NCBI GenBank assembly: GCA_028023455.1
Contig: JAQFVV010000018.1
Span: forward strand, 10,684,771-10,748,770
Direction: 5' to 3'
Origin: Epiperipatus broadwayi
Lineage: Eukaryota > Onychophora > Udeonychophora > Euonychophora > Peripatidae
Length of the DNA stretch: 64,000 nucleotides
Below the pieces are notes generated by a model, which saw only the letters and a program-made list of their open reading frames with translations, did no database searches and had not been told where the DNA came from. Both the position numbers and the translations under genes were made by a program. Below are positions 36,501-48,877 of this stretch, in pieces. Positions within the stretch are counted from its first letter, which is position 1. Every line of letters starts with the position of its first letter.

Positions 36501-37164
36501 TAATAACCCAATGTTCTCGAATTTTATGAATATTTTTAAACAGTATCACAGATTTATGTGTAATTGTATATATAAATGTATTTTTTTTCTTTAAAGATTA
36601 TGTAGTCAATATTTTTTAAATGATCAAACTTTTTTGTTTAAACAAATATTTAATCGAAATAAAGAAATCTCCCTAAATTGCTATTTAGGGGGAGGGGGGT
36701 AATAAAAGAAATTTCTAAATTGAGTAAAAGTTTGCAGTTAGAGCTATTTAATTGACTGCTTTCATGCTTAGGAGATATCAGTCAGAAGATCAATCTATTC
36801 TTCTCGCTTTCAGTTAATCAATTGACACTAATCACATCTCATAGAATTATTACCTCATATTTCAAGTTTCACAATTTAAGGGCTTGAAAATCTCAACAGA
36901 AGGTGTAACATATTCTATTGTGATTATAAAACTAGTGAATCAGTTAAAAGAAAATGTAAATTAAAAAAAAAAGGTAATAAATAAAACTACAGAAATAGAT
37001 TTTTTTTACGGGAAGAAATCAATTAGTAAAATTATTTTTTATTCACAGGAAAAATTTGTTTATTTTCCTAGGCAGTCAACTTTTTCAATCTTATGTTTAT
37101 ACCTGTAGTCTTATGCTGATATCTAAACGGAGCTTTATCTTCTCTAACAATCCTTCAAAAAGAA
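33501..37164. other. AT-rich sequence with one CpG-containing patch
   Basis: At about 35400-35850 the sequence is less AT-biased and holds several CpG pairs (GGGACGAGTGCGCGT near 35558). A 62-codon opening at 35467-35655 shows no domain. (TA)n/(CA)n tracts lie at 34719-34760. Nothing else recognised. Confidence 0.45.
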
Positions 37165-37178
37165 TGTTGTTGTTGTTG

Positions 37179-37265
<87 letters not shown>
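37165..37265. repeat. (GTT)n(ATT)n microsatellite
   Basis: A run of about seven GTT units continues into about 27 uninterrupted ATT units. Any long poly-Leu frame here is an artefact of the repeat. Confidence 0.95.
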
Positions 37266-39428
37266 GATCTTTATGTTTTATTACTAATATTATCTACACA
37301 GAGCAGCAGAAATATGAAAAGATGATGAAAGTTAATTACAGTCGTATCAACAGCATTCAAAGGAATAAATATTAAAATACAGATTTATACAATAATAAAA
37401 ATGTTATTAATATACTCAATGTTATTCATGTAATAGTAAGAAGTCAATATTTTTCTTTTACAATAAAACCGATTCATAGATTTAAAAAAAGTTATTTGAT
37501 CATGATTGGAATAATGTTGTTATGTTGTAAATACTTGAACACATTACAATATATCTTGTATAGAAATTACTGTTATTAAACTTTTTATAAATTAAGTGAT
37601 AATATATATATATATATATGTACGTGAATAGTATATAAGTCAATGTGGATCTACAAAAATACCCACAGAACTCTTGATTTAATAATTAAAACATTTCTTA
37701 TGCAAAATTCATCACTGCTTTACAATGAACATAAGATGTAACAATTTTTGTTAAAATAAAAATAAAGTATCACTGATAATCAATTGTTTAATCACAATGC
37801 TTTTTACCAAAAACATAACTTTTTGAATTAATCCTCTAACTAGATTATTTATATACAGATATAGTACCTCATTATTCCGAACAGCACGAATTCAAACTCT
37901 TTTATTTTCTAGGTCTTTTTAGATCATCCAATATGCCATCATAAAAAATATACAGAAAAACGATAATTCCATAGTGAATGCATCAATGTTAATAAATCAG
38001 ATCAAATCTATCTGAGTTACTTGTAATACATATTGATCCTCAATTCTGCCTGTCATAATAAACCCAAAAAAATTGGCATTCCATGCTAAAAGACCATTTT
38101 AACATAAATGAAACAGTATAAATATGGCAGCAATTTTTAGTATCAAAACTAAAATAAAAAATGTAATCAGTTTAATATCCATAACATTTTGTAAACATAT
38201 TAAAACTTACACTTAAGTCATAATTCACAACAACAGTATATGATATCCAGAAAGTTAAAAAACGAATGTAATTTTGTAACAAATGTTTATTTTCAAATTG
38301 TCAAAATAAAATTAAAAAAGCAGTGTAATGGTAGCTTTAACATTAACCATAATTTCAGAGTGCCAAAAAAAAAAAAATGAAATTGTTATAATAAGTTTTC
38401 TGTTTTTTCATAATCAAATGAATTTAAGTAAGTAATGATTTTTTTTTTCCATTAAATTTAAAGCAATATTTATGACAGTAATAAATTCAACACTACAAAT
38501 ATTTTAAGCATTTTCATTATTCAGTTTTAATATATTAATTTTTTTTCTATTCAGTTTTATAAGATTTTATTTTTATTACAGCATCAAATTTTTTAAAAAT
38601 TAGAAATGCAAAATTTCTTCATTATCAAATAAATATAAGCAATGAATTAAATTTATTTATTTTATTAAATTGTTGTTTTTTTTTTTAAAAAAAGGAACAT
38701 TCATTAATAAAGTTACATTTAAATTAATCTAATACAGTTTGACTTTTAAGCGTTTTCCTTTTACTTGTTACAGTTACAGACAGGAATTTAATTAAGTAAT
38801 TCTGTTCATTTTCAAAAATTTCATCTTACAGAGGGATTGAACCAAGTTTTTAGAGAAACAGGATACACATGTATGTTTATATGCTTTTGAAAAATTTTAT
38901 ATAAAAGAAGCTTGATCTATTAATTATATTTGAAAGACTATAATACATTTCCATTTCTAATCTTGGGGGGGGGGGGAATTGTATATGAGATCTGACTATA
39001 AATGATTTACTTAAATAAAAGAGAAACCCATCATCAACTTCAAAGTCATATGCATAAAATACTGCTCCTAATCAAAACTAACATGAGATGATTTGCTGTT
39101 CAACTATTGAGAAGCTTCATCATTATTATCTTATTTTCTATGAACAAAAAAAAATAAATTTCTTTGGACAGAGACAAAAAGAAGAGTGATATTTTTTTAA
39201 TATAAAAAATGTTTCATAGACACATCTAATGTTGATCATATGTTCATTTCTATTAAATGAAATGATAAAGCTACAACTAGTTCATTGTGATTCTTGATCT
39301 ATTCAATAATGTCACTTTGTCTCTTTTAGCTCATTCATGGTTCATGACACATGTAATCTTGTTTTTATGTATCAGGTTTTATATAATCCTTTTTGCACTT
39401 CTTCATATTATCTTTTTTTTTTTTTTAG
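37266..39428. other. AT-rich sequence
   Basis: Contains a poly-G run at about 38965-38977 and a (TA)n tract near 37603-37619. Otherwise nothing recognised. Confidence 0.5.
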
Positions 39429-39539
39429 AATTATAAATTACAATATAACAATTAGTCAATTGCTAATAAGCAAAGGCTATTATCTATTGTATTGATACAT
39501 TATAAACAATATTATAATGGTGGTAATGTAAATGTAAAT

Positions 39540-40030
39540 AATAGACCATGGATGTCATTAGCTTTTATTCCCAATATTAATAAAAAGATGAAAGTTTTAG
39601 GTCAAGATTTCTGATTGGCATGGAGGACTCCACCTAACCTTAATAGATTAATAAATAATTCTAAGGGAGTAATAAGTAAAGGGGATAAAAGCAGTGTGAT
39701 GAATTCTATTAGATGTCCACAAATAAATTGTAGTGCAATATATGTTGGGGAAACCAAGATAAATATTAAATATTGCCTTCAACAACATAAATAGACATAT
39801 AATAGAGCAAGAGAAGATTACAGTTTATTTGGCTTTTTATGTTCACCAAAGTAGTACAGGCCAGATATGTAGTCCAAAGGATTTTACAATATTAATGCAT
39901 GAAAGAATTTTACAATAGTAATGCATGAAACACATAAAAAACGCAAAATTAAAGAATCGTATGTTATACAAAATTTATCATGTGCTATGAATTCAAAATT
40001 AACCAGCTTTCCGATTAATTGTTCCTGGCC
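39540..40030 (+). pseudogene. PLE GIY-YIG endonuclease, broken
   Basis: The leading part reads AFIPNINKKMKVLGQDF, then (after a stop) RTPPNLNRLINNSKGVI. In PLEs this is the segment joining the reverse transcriptase to the nuclease. The nuclease start then follows: IRCPQINCSAIYVGETKINI and KYCLQQHK, matching the family pattern I.C..C...YIGET.R....R..EH. The Cys residues before YVGET are typical of PLE nucleases. The catalytic Arg of that pattern is not kept (N-I-K-Y). At about 39930-39990, KRKIKESYVIQNLSCAMNS matches the R..KE..YI tail. Several stops and a small internal duplication (GAAAGAATTTTACAATA.TAATGCATGAAA) break the frame. Confidence 0.75.
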
Positions 40031-40089
40031 AATGCAATGAAACGTTGAATATATCGCTTAGGAGAAAAAATAGGATTTTTTATACTGCC

Positions 40090-40118
40090 TTGATAAGGAA
40101 TCTAGGGAGCTGAAAGCG
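40090..40118 (+). ncRNA. Hammerhead-like motif, PLE 3 right arm
   Basis: TTGATAA (40090-40096), a weak hairpin segment GGAATCTAGGGAGCT, then GAAAGCG (40112-40118). The 3' half GAAAGCG equals that of PLE 2. C3 and G8 of the hammerhead core are U and A here as well. Confidence 0.35.
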
Positions 40119-40200
40119 TTTGGCAATAGTTGTTTTATTTATTAAAGATTCTCTGTTGTAGCAATTGACGAATTGTTATATTGTAATTTATAGGTTGTAT

Positions 40201-40985
40201 TAACAGAAGTATTATATTTATTTATTGTTTAGAATTATAAACAAAAATGTTTTTATCCTATATACAAATAAGACTTGTATTAAGGTCATACCTATATTTT
40301 TCAAGGCTTTTTTGTATTCAAAATAATATTAAAAAAAACGAAAAGTTTTAATATATGGATATAGTTCATATGTAATATATTTAATGAGTATAAACACACC
40401 CATCTAGAATTTTGAAATGATAAAATCATTTCCTACTTCTTCTCGAGAAAATGTTTTTCTTTTAACTACTGTTTGCCACTACTATTCTAAAATGATGTTC
40501 TAATAAATTAATCTTTTTATTTATATATATACTTTTTTTATTTTTTATTTTCTGTAGTTTGGAAATCAAGCTCGGAAAAGACTGTTGGCCAGTTAAAATA
40601 TCAGGAAAAAATAAATAAATAAAACTGGGGAGGGGGGGTGCAAAGAAAGTTAATTTATTAATATATAGATTATATGCCATAGATCTATCTTTAGTTTAAA
40701 ATTTGGCTATTTTATGAAGAGATCCTAAAATTTTTATATTTGTTATTTAACTTTGAATACTCAGGTATTAAAAAATAAATAAATATACTTTAGAATTTGA
40801 TAATAAAATAAAAAAACACTTTCAGTAAATGCAAGTAGCCTAACTAATGCCAACTTTGTTTTATTTATCTTAGTCTAACGGCATTACTTAATTCATGATT
40901 TATTTATTTTTTCTAAAAAGTATTAACATTTTTAAAAGGTTTTTTTTATTAAAAGAAAACACTACTATGATCAATCTTTAAAAAA
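40201..40985. other. AT-rich spacer
   Basis: Nothing recognised. Confidence 0.5.
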
Positions 40986-40989
40986 AATT

Positions 40990-43900
40990 ATTCATCAATC
41001 ATCATTTTCAAACATTAATCCATTACAAAATGAAAATCTCTCCAAGTTTAATGTGGTTTCTTTCATCAATAATCTCTCTTCTCCACATCACTCCACACAA
41101 ACTTTTTTTATTTTATCTAACCATCTCACATGTAGTCTTTTTCTAGATCTTTTATAATCTCTCAGTTATTTTTATCTCTTCTAGAAATATATTCATTCCA
41201 GCTTCATTTCAGCCTTTCAATTCTTTCGATGGTATTATCAAGGATTTCACTTTCAATCCCTTCTTATTTTTAATATATATCTCTCCAATATTTTATAAAG
41301 TGATCTGTTATCTCTGAATTACTCTTCTATTGAGTGTGCAAATCTTAGATCCATGTATTTAAAAATCCTCCTTTTCAAAAAACACATAGAAATATTTCTT
41401 TTTAATACAAAATTATTGTCACCAAAAGCAAATCATCCAAGTTTAATTCTATAATTAATTTCATCCATTATATTTATATTTGTATTAATAATCTAACCAT
41501 AGTAGTTGAAGTTGTTAATTACTTCTAATTCATGATTGCCAATCTTTATTATCATCTAAGAAAATCCAGTGAACATTACTTTAGTCTTTTTAGTATTTGT
41601 CTTTAATTCTACTTTCTCACTTTCCTTCATAAGTTTTGTAAAATTTCCTAAAGTTATAAAACATTGTTTGCAAAATCATTTATACCATCTGCAAAATCTA
41701 GATGACTTAAATAACCATTATTTTAATTTCCTTAGCTTATTTTAATCCACAAAATATTTATTAAAAAACATTTGTAAAAAGATTTGGAGATATGGAATCA
41801 TCCTGTCACACATTCTAATCTTCTTAGTGTGACCATATAATCTCATCACTGCTGTTATATTTTGATAAATATTTTTCAGAATGTGACAGTGTTCCAGGTC
41901 TATATTTTGATGATGCAAATCTTTAATCACCATGGAAATACTCACAAAATCAAATGACTTTATAATCTACAAATTCAAATCATAATAACAACTCATATTC
42001 ACTGATTCTTTCCATAACTTCTATCAATATGTGAATGTGATTTATTGTGCTAAATCCAAGTTATAATTAAATTATTTTTGTAAAGATTTTGTAAAAAATT
42101 GATAAGAAATCTGATAGCTGTAATTTCTACAATCTTTTTTATCAACTTTCCTTAAATACCACTATGTTTATTACATTCTTCTAATCATCTGGTTCATCCC
42201 TATCATTTAGACATTTGTTAGATAACTTTACTAATAATTTTTTTATTTCTTTATCTGCTTTTATAATAATTATAATTCCATCATTCCCCAGAGTTTTTTT
42301 GTTTTTCATAGATTTTGCAGTGTATCTCAATTTCTTCATTTAAAATGTTGGGCAATTCACATGTAATAACTTTAAGGGATACTTTGTATTAATATTCTTT
42401 ATTATTATATAATTTTTGTAGAACTATTCAACTTATTTCAAAAAGTTGTCGCTCTTTTTAGTATTAATTCCATCTTTTTTCTTACTTCTGAAATAACTTT
42501 ACTTCCAATATCAAGATGTTATTTTATAGTTTCAAAACTTTCATTCTGTTATATAACTTTCCTTTCTTATTTCACAATTATATTTTCTTATATCACTCTT
42601 TTCCATTCCATTTTACAGAATTCCAGATATTCAACTTTTTTTTTAATAGGTCATTTAAAAATATTTTCATATTTTTTTTCTTTTCTTCATACATTCTTTT
42701 GTTTCAGTTGAAAGTTTACTGATGAATTGTTTTTACTATTTTTTGCTATCTTTGTGTCAGTTCTTAATATAGAGTATTATTTATCTTTTTGTCCATCTCA
42801 ATTAAGTTTGAATCATTTTCAGTTCTAACAAAGTTATAATTTAAATTCATTAGAGTGTTTTTGAAAATTAGGAATTTTAACTGACATTTTTATAATGTTT
42901 TTATCCTTTTAGTCTTACATAAAAAAATAAAAATAAAATTCTCTAATTGATTATCACTTTCTTTATTGAATATATTAAGAATATTGCAATTCTGAAATAT
43001 GTACTTTCTGTTATTCAAAATAAAAATATAATCCAATTCTACTATAACTTCATACTTGTCCATTTTCATATAGCTTTTTTTTTCCCCAAAAAAAAAATTC
43101 ATAATTTTTCTTTTTCTGTAAACTCATTAAGTCTCAAGTCCTCTCTCATTTTTATCATCATAACTAAATTTTTCCACAACTTTCAGCTGTTAATCATTTA
43201 CAATTTCTAGCATTACACTCCCCTATGAACATCCTAAAATATTGTTTGGTCTAATCAAAAGCATTTTGTATATGCAAATAAAAATACTTTATTTTTTCAT
43301 CACAATGAAACTTGTTGAGGCATAAATTTTAATTATTTGCATATATCTTTTAATAATTTGAATAACTAATCCTGCCATTCTGTCTGATATACCATCAATC
43401 TCTGTAATATTATATTTCTATCTTTTACTTATAATGAATTGTACTTTTATGGCAAATTTCAACTTTTTAGATTAATTATCTCCTCACCTTTTCTTTTAAG
43501 TTCACAAAATCCATCAACATCCCATTAAATATTAGATAATTCTTCTTTCAATTCATGTAATCTTCATTTACTTGAAAGTGATAAGTAGCTAAATAAATGG
43601 TCATCATTAAATGGCAGTCTGAATCTGTAATCAGGGGTTCTTAGAACACCGTTGGCAGCTGCTACCTTGGCTGATTTTTTTATAGCCTTCTGATATAAGG
43701 ACCACAATTTAGTTGGATTTATCATGATTGTAAATAGATATTAAATAATCACTTGCACACCCTTTTATTCTTCTTTCAAAAATATTCAACTGATGTCCCA
43801 GTTAATAATTATCAGTCATCTAAAAAGAATAATCAGGGTCTCTATAGAGGCAAAAAAAAACAATAAACTTTACCACATTGATTGATGAATGTTATTAACA

Positions 43901-44036
43901 ACTTAACTGTTTGTTTATATCATTTGAATAATCATATGACTAAAATAGTAATTTGCACTGCTCATTTCTTCTAAGATCTCAAAAAAGAATTAAAGAGTCT
44001 CCTTTCAATTAATAGCAAACTCTTTGCAGCAGACAA
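40990..44036 (-). mobile_element. Old, decayed copy of the 6.3 kb RTE LINE
   Basis: The reverse complement follows the 6293-9589 element from its leader to its tail. Leader: GCAAACTC...CTGCAG-like block at about 44000-44036. Leader block with AATCAGGGG...TTCTTAG...ACC...CCTTGG at 43630-43680. Endonuclease: DYIFILNNRKYIFQNCNILN at about 43000. Reverse transcriptase: HCHILKNIYQNITA at about 41850. 3' end: TCTCCAAGTTTAAT..., CTCTTCTCCACA and CATCAATCATCAT at 40990-41110. Stops and frame changes occur throughout, so it is much older than the 6.3 kb copy. No TSD is visible. Confidence 0.85.
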
Positions 44037-44734
44037 CTATTAGAAAAACTGACCTATATTTTAAGCAACAGAATAATGATGAAAAAATTGATTATTACCA
44101 TATTACTGCTATCACTTAATGTTTATTTATGTGGACATTACTATAAATGTTATACTGATATATACACAAGTACATATTTTCAATCTTTTATATTGTTATT
44201 ATAACAGGTCTCTTATATGGACACATTAATATAGTGTGTGTCACAAATATATATAGATAAAATTGAAAGGAAAAGTAGAAATATACACAAACATATATTT
44301 GTAGATATTTTTCTATACTATCCTGGAATAATAAAGAGTTAAATAATTCTGAATTTAAAATAAAATTCTATTATGAAATAAAGATTTTAAAAGGTTTAAT
44401 AAAAATTAATATTTTTATTCTGATTTTTAAATTTAAAAAAAAAAAGTGTGTTTTATGTTTAAAATAGAACTGATAATTGTAAATATTTCTATTATCTATT
44501 CTTTTTTAAAAAATCTTTTAATTAAAACTTATATAAAATATCTCTTTTAATTAATGCTTGTATGCATTTCACTATCTAAGTAAAAACATGTAGATCACAC
44601 CTTTAGTAAAATTGCAAAGTTGCTTTCAAAAGTAGCTTTTAATTAAAAGGGATTTGAAAGAATTAGTGATCTTTTTGAAAAGATAAGAAAAAAACCTTTT
44701 AAATTAAATGGGTTGTTATCACCCAAACCAATTC
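44037..44734. other. AT-rich spacer
   Basis: Nothing recognised up to the TATA box. Confidence 0.5.
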
Positions 44735-44770
44735 TATAAAAGGGCTGATAAAAAAAATATCAGTTTCAGT
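44725..44770 (+). promoter_or_regulatory. Candidate RNA polymerase II core promoter
   Basis: A TATAAAAG box at 44735-44742 is preceded by CCAAT at 44728-44732. Two initiator-like TCAGTT sites follow at 44760-44765 and 44766-44771, with their A about 27 and 33 bases after the first T of the box. That is the usual TATA-to-start spacing. The downstream 570 bp are distinctly less AT-rich. It could drive a host non-coding RNA or be the U3/R part of an unrecognised LTR. Confidence 0.4.
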
Positions 44771-45340
44771 TTGACTTGTAGCTTTTGTAAGAGCTGGCCA
44801 GAAGAGTCTGGTTTTAATATTTTAAGCAGGTGGCCAAATTGGCCAGCTGCAATGTTTGGATATTAATTTTTTTAAGACAGTTCTTGTCTTAATATTTTTG
44901 GTGAAGCAGTTAGCTAATGGCTAGCTGCAAAGTGTGGCTAAAATATTTTGTGAAGAGTTAGCTGCAGTTTGTTGGTAACTGTAGCAGAGAGTGGCCACAG
45001 TAAAGCTAGCTGCAGAGATGGCTGGCAGAATTATACAGAGGACTGCCATGAAGATATAAGAATGCAAGGAAGCAGCTGCCCTAATTTACTGCTGAAGTTT
45101 TGAATCATGAAGCTGACCCACTTCTATATTCACTAGTCTGCTTAAATATGGAGAAGACAGTTTGCTGGCCTGAAGTCTGCAAGTCTGAGACAGAAGGGAA
45201 TCTAAATCAAGACCAACTTACCTGGATTATAACTTCCTGGTTATGACTTTCTTGAACTGGTCCCCATCAAGAGAAACCATCAGTTGATGAAGTAGTTATA
45301 AATATGCTGTGTTTATATCCAGAGAAGCACAGATAAATGT
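44760..45340 (+). other. Less AT-rich tract behind the promoter, unknown
   Basis: Stands out from both flanks by base composition. A short motif around AGCTGCA recurs in variant form (GGCCAGCTGCAATG, GGCTAGCTGCAAAG, GTTAGCTGCAGT, GCTAGCTGCAGAG at about 44842-45020). No long open frame and no protein motif. It could be a transcribed leader, a non-coding RNA exon or a solo LTR. Confidence 0.35.
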
Positions 45341-47394
45341 ATATACAGTGAGTTGAATTTTTTTAATATTTCTTTAAAAAGACATTTTAACTTAGTAACT
45401 TAAAGTTAAACAAACAAGTAACTTTTGCTTGAGTTGAAATCGAACAGCATTATATATAATATAATAACAAAATTTTAAATGATTTCTTTGGTCTGAAGTG
45501 ACAGATATATAAAACGATTTTATTTTTCATTTATTAAAGAAAAAAGAGAAATTTTATACTTAAAGACCTTGACAATTAAATAATCAACAAGTACCTGTCA
45601 AACAAAATTTGACTTTATTTAGTTTGAAACTAAAAAAAAAGCTGTAATAGAATTTGATAACTGATTTTAAATTATATCTATATTTTGTTTATACACATAT
45701 ATGTGTGAAATTTTCTATGTTTTCCAAATGGAATTAATTAGGAAAATATAATATTATTATTGTAACAAATTAAAATAGGACATAGATGTAAAATTTAATC
45801 ATTTTTTGTCATTATTGAATATCAATTGAAATATTAATTGTATATTATAAATCGCATGTTGGTGCGCATATATATATATATATGTACACCACCATATAGT
45901 AACTTGAATTTTGTATATTAATCACATATATGTAAATTGCAATGTGATAATTTAAAATTTGTATAGTAATCAAAATCAGAAAGCTTATATATGTGTAGCC
46001 TTATTTTTAGAGACCTTAATTTCATTTCTTTTATTAATTATTATCTAATAAACTTATTCAGTTGTTAAAAATTATTCCAGTGGTTCTAAATATTTTTAGA
46101 ATATCTGTTTCCATCATCTCTTGGTCACATACAGTAATAGAGTTTGTGTTCTTCTGAGCTAAATTCATGTATCACAGGCTGAATATATAAATGGAGATGT
46201 ATTGAGTGCTTTAGGAGCATCCACTGATGATCAGTCATCATCATCCTGGTTGGTGCATATTCCTTAAAGCTCCTGCATTACATTTTATTTTAGTTTGAAC
46301 TTATTAGAAGTTAAGTTTATAGTTGGCCAGTGCAAGTGACCTTAGTATTGATGATGATCAGCATGTGCATTGATGATGATCAGCATGTTTTTTGGTTATC
46401 TATTCTAATGGATTAGCACTTAAATGGTGCATCCAAGTTATGTTTAAATAATTGCCCAAGCTGGCAAAGTCTCAATAGTTAGCCTGGTCTACAGAAGACC
46501 CATTTTCAATCCAGTCACCAGATTGACTGCTCATTTATATTTTTTTATTGTTTAAATCCAGCCACAAGATGGACTGTTAATTTTATTCTGATGTATTTTG
46601 ATGGATTATTCTTGATGATGAATGATTTATTTTGACTATTACTCATACTTACCTTTTACTTTATAATGCTGGTGGATTTATAGTTAATCATAATTTCTCT
46701 GAGGAGTGGCTGATTTCTCAGAGATCTTTTGATCTCATGCTCTCTTATAATATATTACTGAAATATTTTTTATATCTAACATTACTTGTATTTTAAATAT
46801 ATTATTTCATTATCATATATTAAATTGACTTGGAGTTGATGATGATTTTCCATTATCCTAGGTACAACCCAGTATTTTCCCATAGTGTTACAATTTATTT
46901 CCCTATATTCATATTAGTGTTAAAAAGTTAAATTGATATTAAAAAGATAAATCAAAGAACTTCAATTCCAAAGTAAATCAAATTAAAGTATATACTTTTA
47001 ATAATTCTATTTTTGTTGTATAAAAATGCTACACGGACTATTTTGTATTTGAATTGGTATTCTGGATAAATGATTAAAAAAATTTATAGGATATAACAAA
47101 GGTCAAAAGCTATTTTTGCTGTGGTAGCAGTTTGGTGATGTAATGATCATCATCATTTCCTGATAAGAACATGAATAAAATTTTGTCTATTCAAAAATTT
47201 CTCTCCAGTGCAGTTTAAAATGATTTTAAAATAATTAGAATTTTGTTTTTACTTCTTTATTGTAGAGAGATTGTTTGCTCTATAGTGAGGTATTTATGGG
47301 CTGTTTTCCTTTATTTACACATAAAAACTATATATATATATCAAGATTTCGAATTAATTCTAATTTGATAGCGATAATAAGAACCAAACTAACA
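45341..47394. other. AT-rich sequence
   Basis: A short tandem duplication of TTGATGATGATCAGCATGT occurs at about 46349-46389, and a small palindrome surrounds a (TA)n tract at 45857-45892. No gene recognised. Confidence 0.5.
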
Positions 47395-47982
47395 CTTTAT
47401 CTTCTGATTTAAACCACTAAACATCACATGATCACTATCTCTTATACTAGCACAATATTGTTATTAAATAAGGCAAAACTCTCCATACAGTAGTGCCACC
47501 CTGTGCCAACCAGAGTAATCAATAGATGCCAGAAGACTTGTGCATAAAATCCTTATCTACTACCTACTCATCCAATATCCCCAGACTAGTTTCTGGCTTG
47601 TATAGTGGTGGCTATGGTTGTTAAAGAGCCAGATACCAAAATGTATGGGTGCTGAACTGAGTTCAGACCCATATGACCATATAAGATATTGAGCTTAGAT
47701 GAAAAATAGTATTGTGTTTTCAATTTCATTCTCATAATTTTGTAGTTAAGTAGGATAAAAGGTGGCTGCTGGAGGGTTGCATTGGATCCTAAGATTTAGG
47801 TGCAGTGCTTTCAGATCCAAGGCTCCTCACTGATGAAGGCCACAAGCCAGAAACTAGTCTGGGGATATTGGATGAGTAGGCATTAGATAGGGATTTTATG
47901 CACAAGCCTTCTGGCATCCATTGATTACTTTGGTTGGCACAGGGTGGCACTACTGTATGGAGAGTTTTTATCTTCCGATTTA
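47395..47982. repeat. Foldback element, family A copy 4 (long form), with head and TSD
   Basis: The left arm from 47470 (AGGCAAAACTCTCCATACAG) and right arm to about 47967 enclose the long-form centre shared with copy 2. Before the left arm is the same ~50-bp head as in copy 3. A 16-bp direct repeat, TTTATCTTCYGATTTA (one mismatch), flanks the whole at about 47396-47411 and 47967-47982. The 78-codon minus-strand frame over the right part is an artefact. Confidence 0.8.
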
Positions 47983-48440
47983 CTAGTATATTAATAATGA
48001 ATCTTTCAAATGTAAATTGAAACAATGCTTTTCCAAAAATAAAAATAAGTAAAAAAAAAAAATTGTTTACATTATTTTAATTTATCATGTGTGTTAATAT
48101 ATCCCTGTTTCCAGCTTACTTCCAACATATGTATTATGAGCAATACTTCATTCTATATACTTTATTCTAAAGTCATTCATTAGCATCTCAATATTTTGAT
48201 CTACATTATAAACTTTAATAAGCCTTCATTTTATTATGATGCATATGTAAAAATATTTTAAGTGTTGATTTTATTTTGAATGAAAAATTTCACATTACAA
48301 TATATCATTTTAGATCATAACCTTTTTTTAAAAAATTGAATAATTAAAACAAAAACACAGTAACAATGTATTTCATTTATAAATATAAAATTGATCAAGA
48401 ATATATTCAAAATTCATTTTATTAGAATTACTAGCTACAG
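47983..48440. other. AT-rich, probably intron or upstream flank of the sushi exons
   Basis: Ends in an acceptor-like CTACAG at 48435-48440. No upstream exon recognised. Confidence 0.5.
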
Positions 48441-48626
48441 ATTGTTTATCCAAGCCTGAAGTAATAGGTGCTACAGTCACACCATTTTATAAAACAGATG
48501 ATAACAATAGATTAGCTTGGTATATGAGAATTGAATGTTTGGAAGGCTATATGTGGGATAAAAAAGTGGATCTTCGATGCTCTGTGTATAGAGTGTGGTA
48601 TGGCCATGCAGCATGTGTACCAAAAG
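48441..48626 (+). CDS. Exon encoding a sushi (CCP) domain
   Basis: 186 bp bounded by an AG acceptor (48439-48440) and a GTGAGT donor at 48627. Both ends are in phase 1, the hallmark of exon-shuffled sushi domains. The 62 encoded residues hold the four expected Cys: C at the start (CLSKPEV), IECLEGY, DLRCS and AACVPK. The second Cys is followed by the aromatic-rich EGYMW, and WY precedes the fourth, as in complement control protein modules. Such modules are extracellular protein-binding folds found in complement regulators, adhesion proteins and selectin-like receptors. The gene cannot be named from two domains. The rest of it must lie on either side. Confidence 0.75.
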
Positions 48627-48703
48627 GTGAGTATACAAAATTTTTAATTTTTATGCATTCAATTTACCAAATACTAATTAACTATTTATCTGTTTGTTTT
48701 AAG

Positions 48704-48877
48704 AAACGTTTACTTGCACAGAAATGCCACATATTGAACATTCCCTAAAGATTACTTTCCCATCAAGTTTTGAAACTGTATTTGAATGTGAAGAGCATTA
48801 TAAAGTATATGGTAGCAATACTATATATTGCATGGATGATGGCAAATGGCTTATTAATGGAAAATGCCGACGAAATT
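48704..48877 (+). CDS. Second sushi (CCP) exon of the same gene
   Basis: 174 bp after a 77-bp intron (GTGAGT...TTTTAAG) and before a GTAAGT donor at 48878, again phase 1 at both ends. It therefore joins the previous exon in frame and codes 58 residues. The four Cys are in FTCTEMP, FECEEHY, IYCMDDGKW and GKCRRN. The CxDDGKW.....C ending is the typical sushi signature, with a Trp before the last Cys. There are no stops or frameshifts in either exon, and the intron is clean, so I take this as a living host gene. Expressed-sequence support cannot be judged here. Confidence 0.8.

Larger units (their letters stand above)
39429..40200 (+). mobile_element. Penelope-like element remnant 3 with inverted arms
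   Basis: The left arm (about 39429-39475, ATAAATTACAATATAACAAT then GTCAATTGCTA) is mirrored at about 40155-40200. Between them is a + strand GIY-YIG endonuclease remnant and a 3' untranslated part with a hairpin motif. This is the same layout as the other three PLE remnants. Confidence 0.7.

Noticed and set aside
37056-37325. Open frame with a long poly-Leu run
   Set aside because: It is the (GTT)n(ATT)n microsatellite read as codons.
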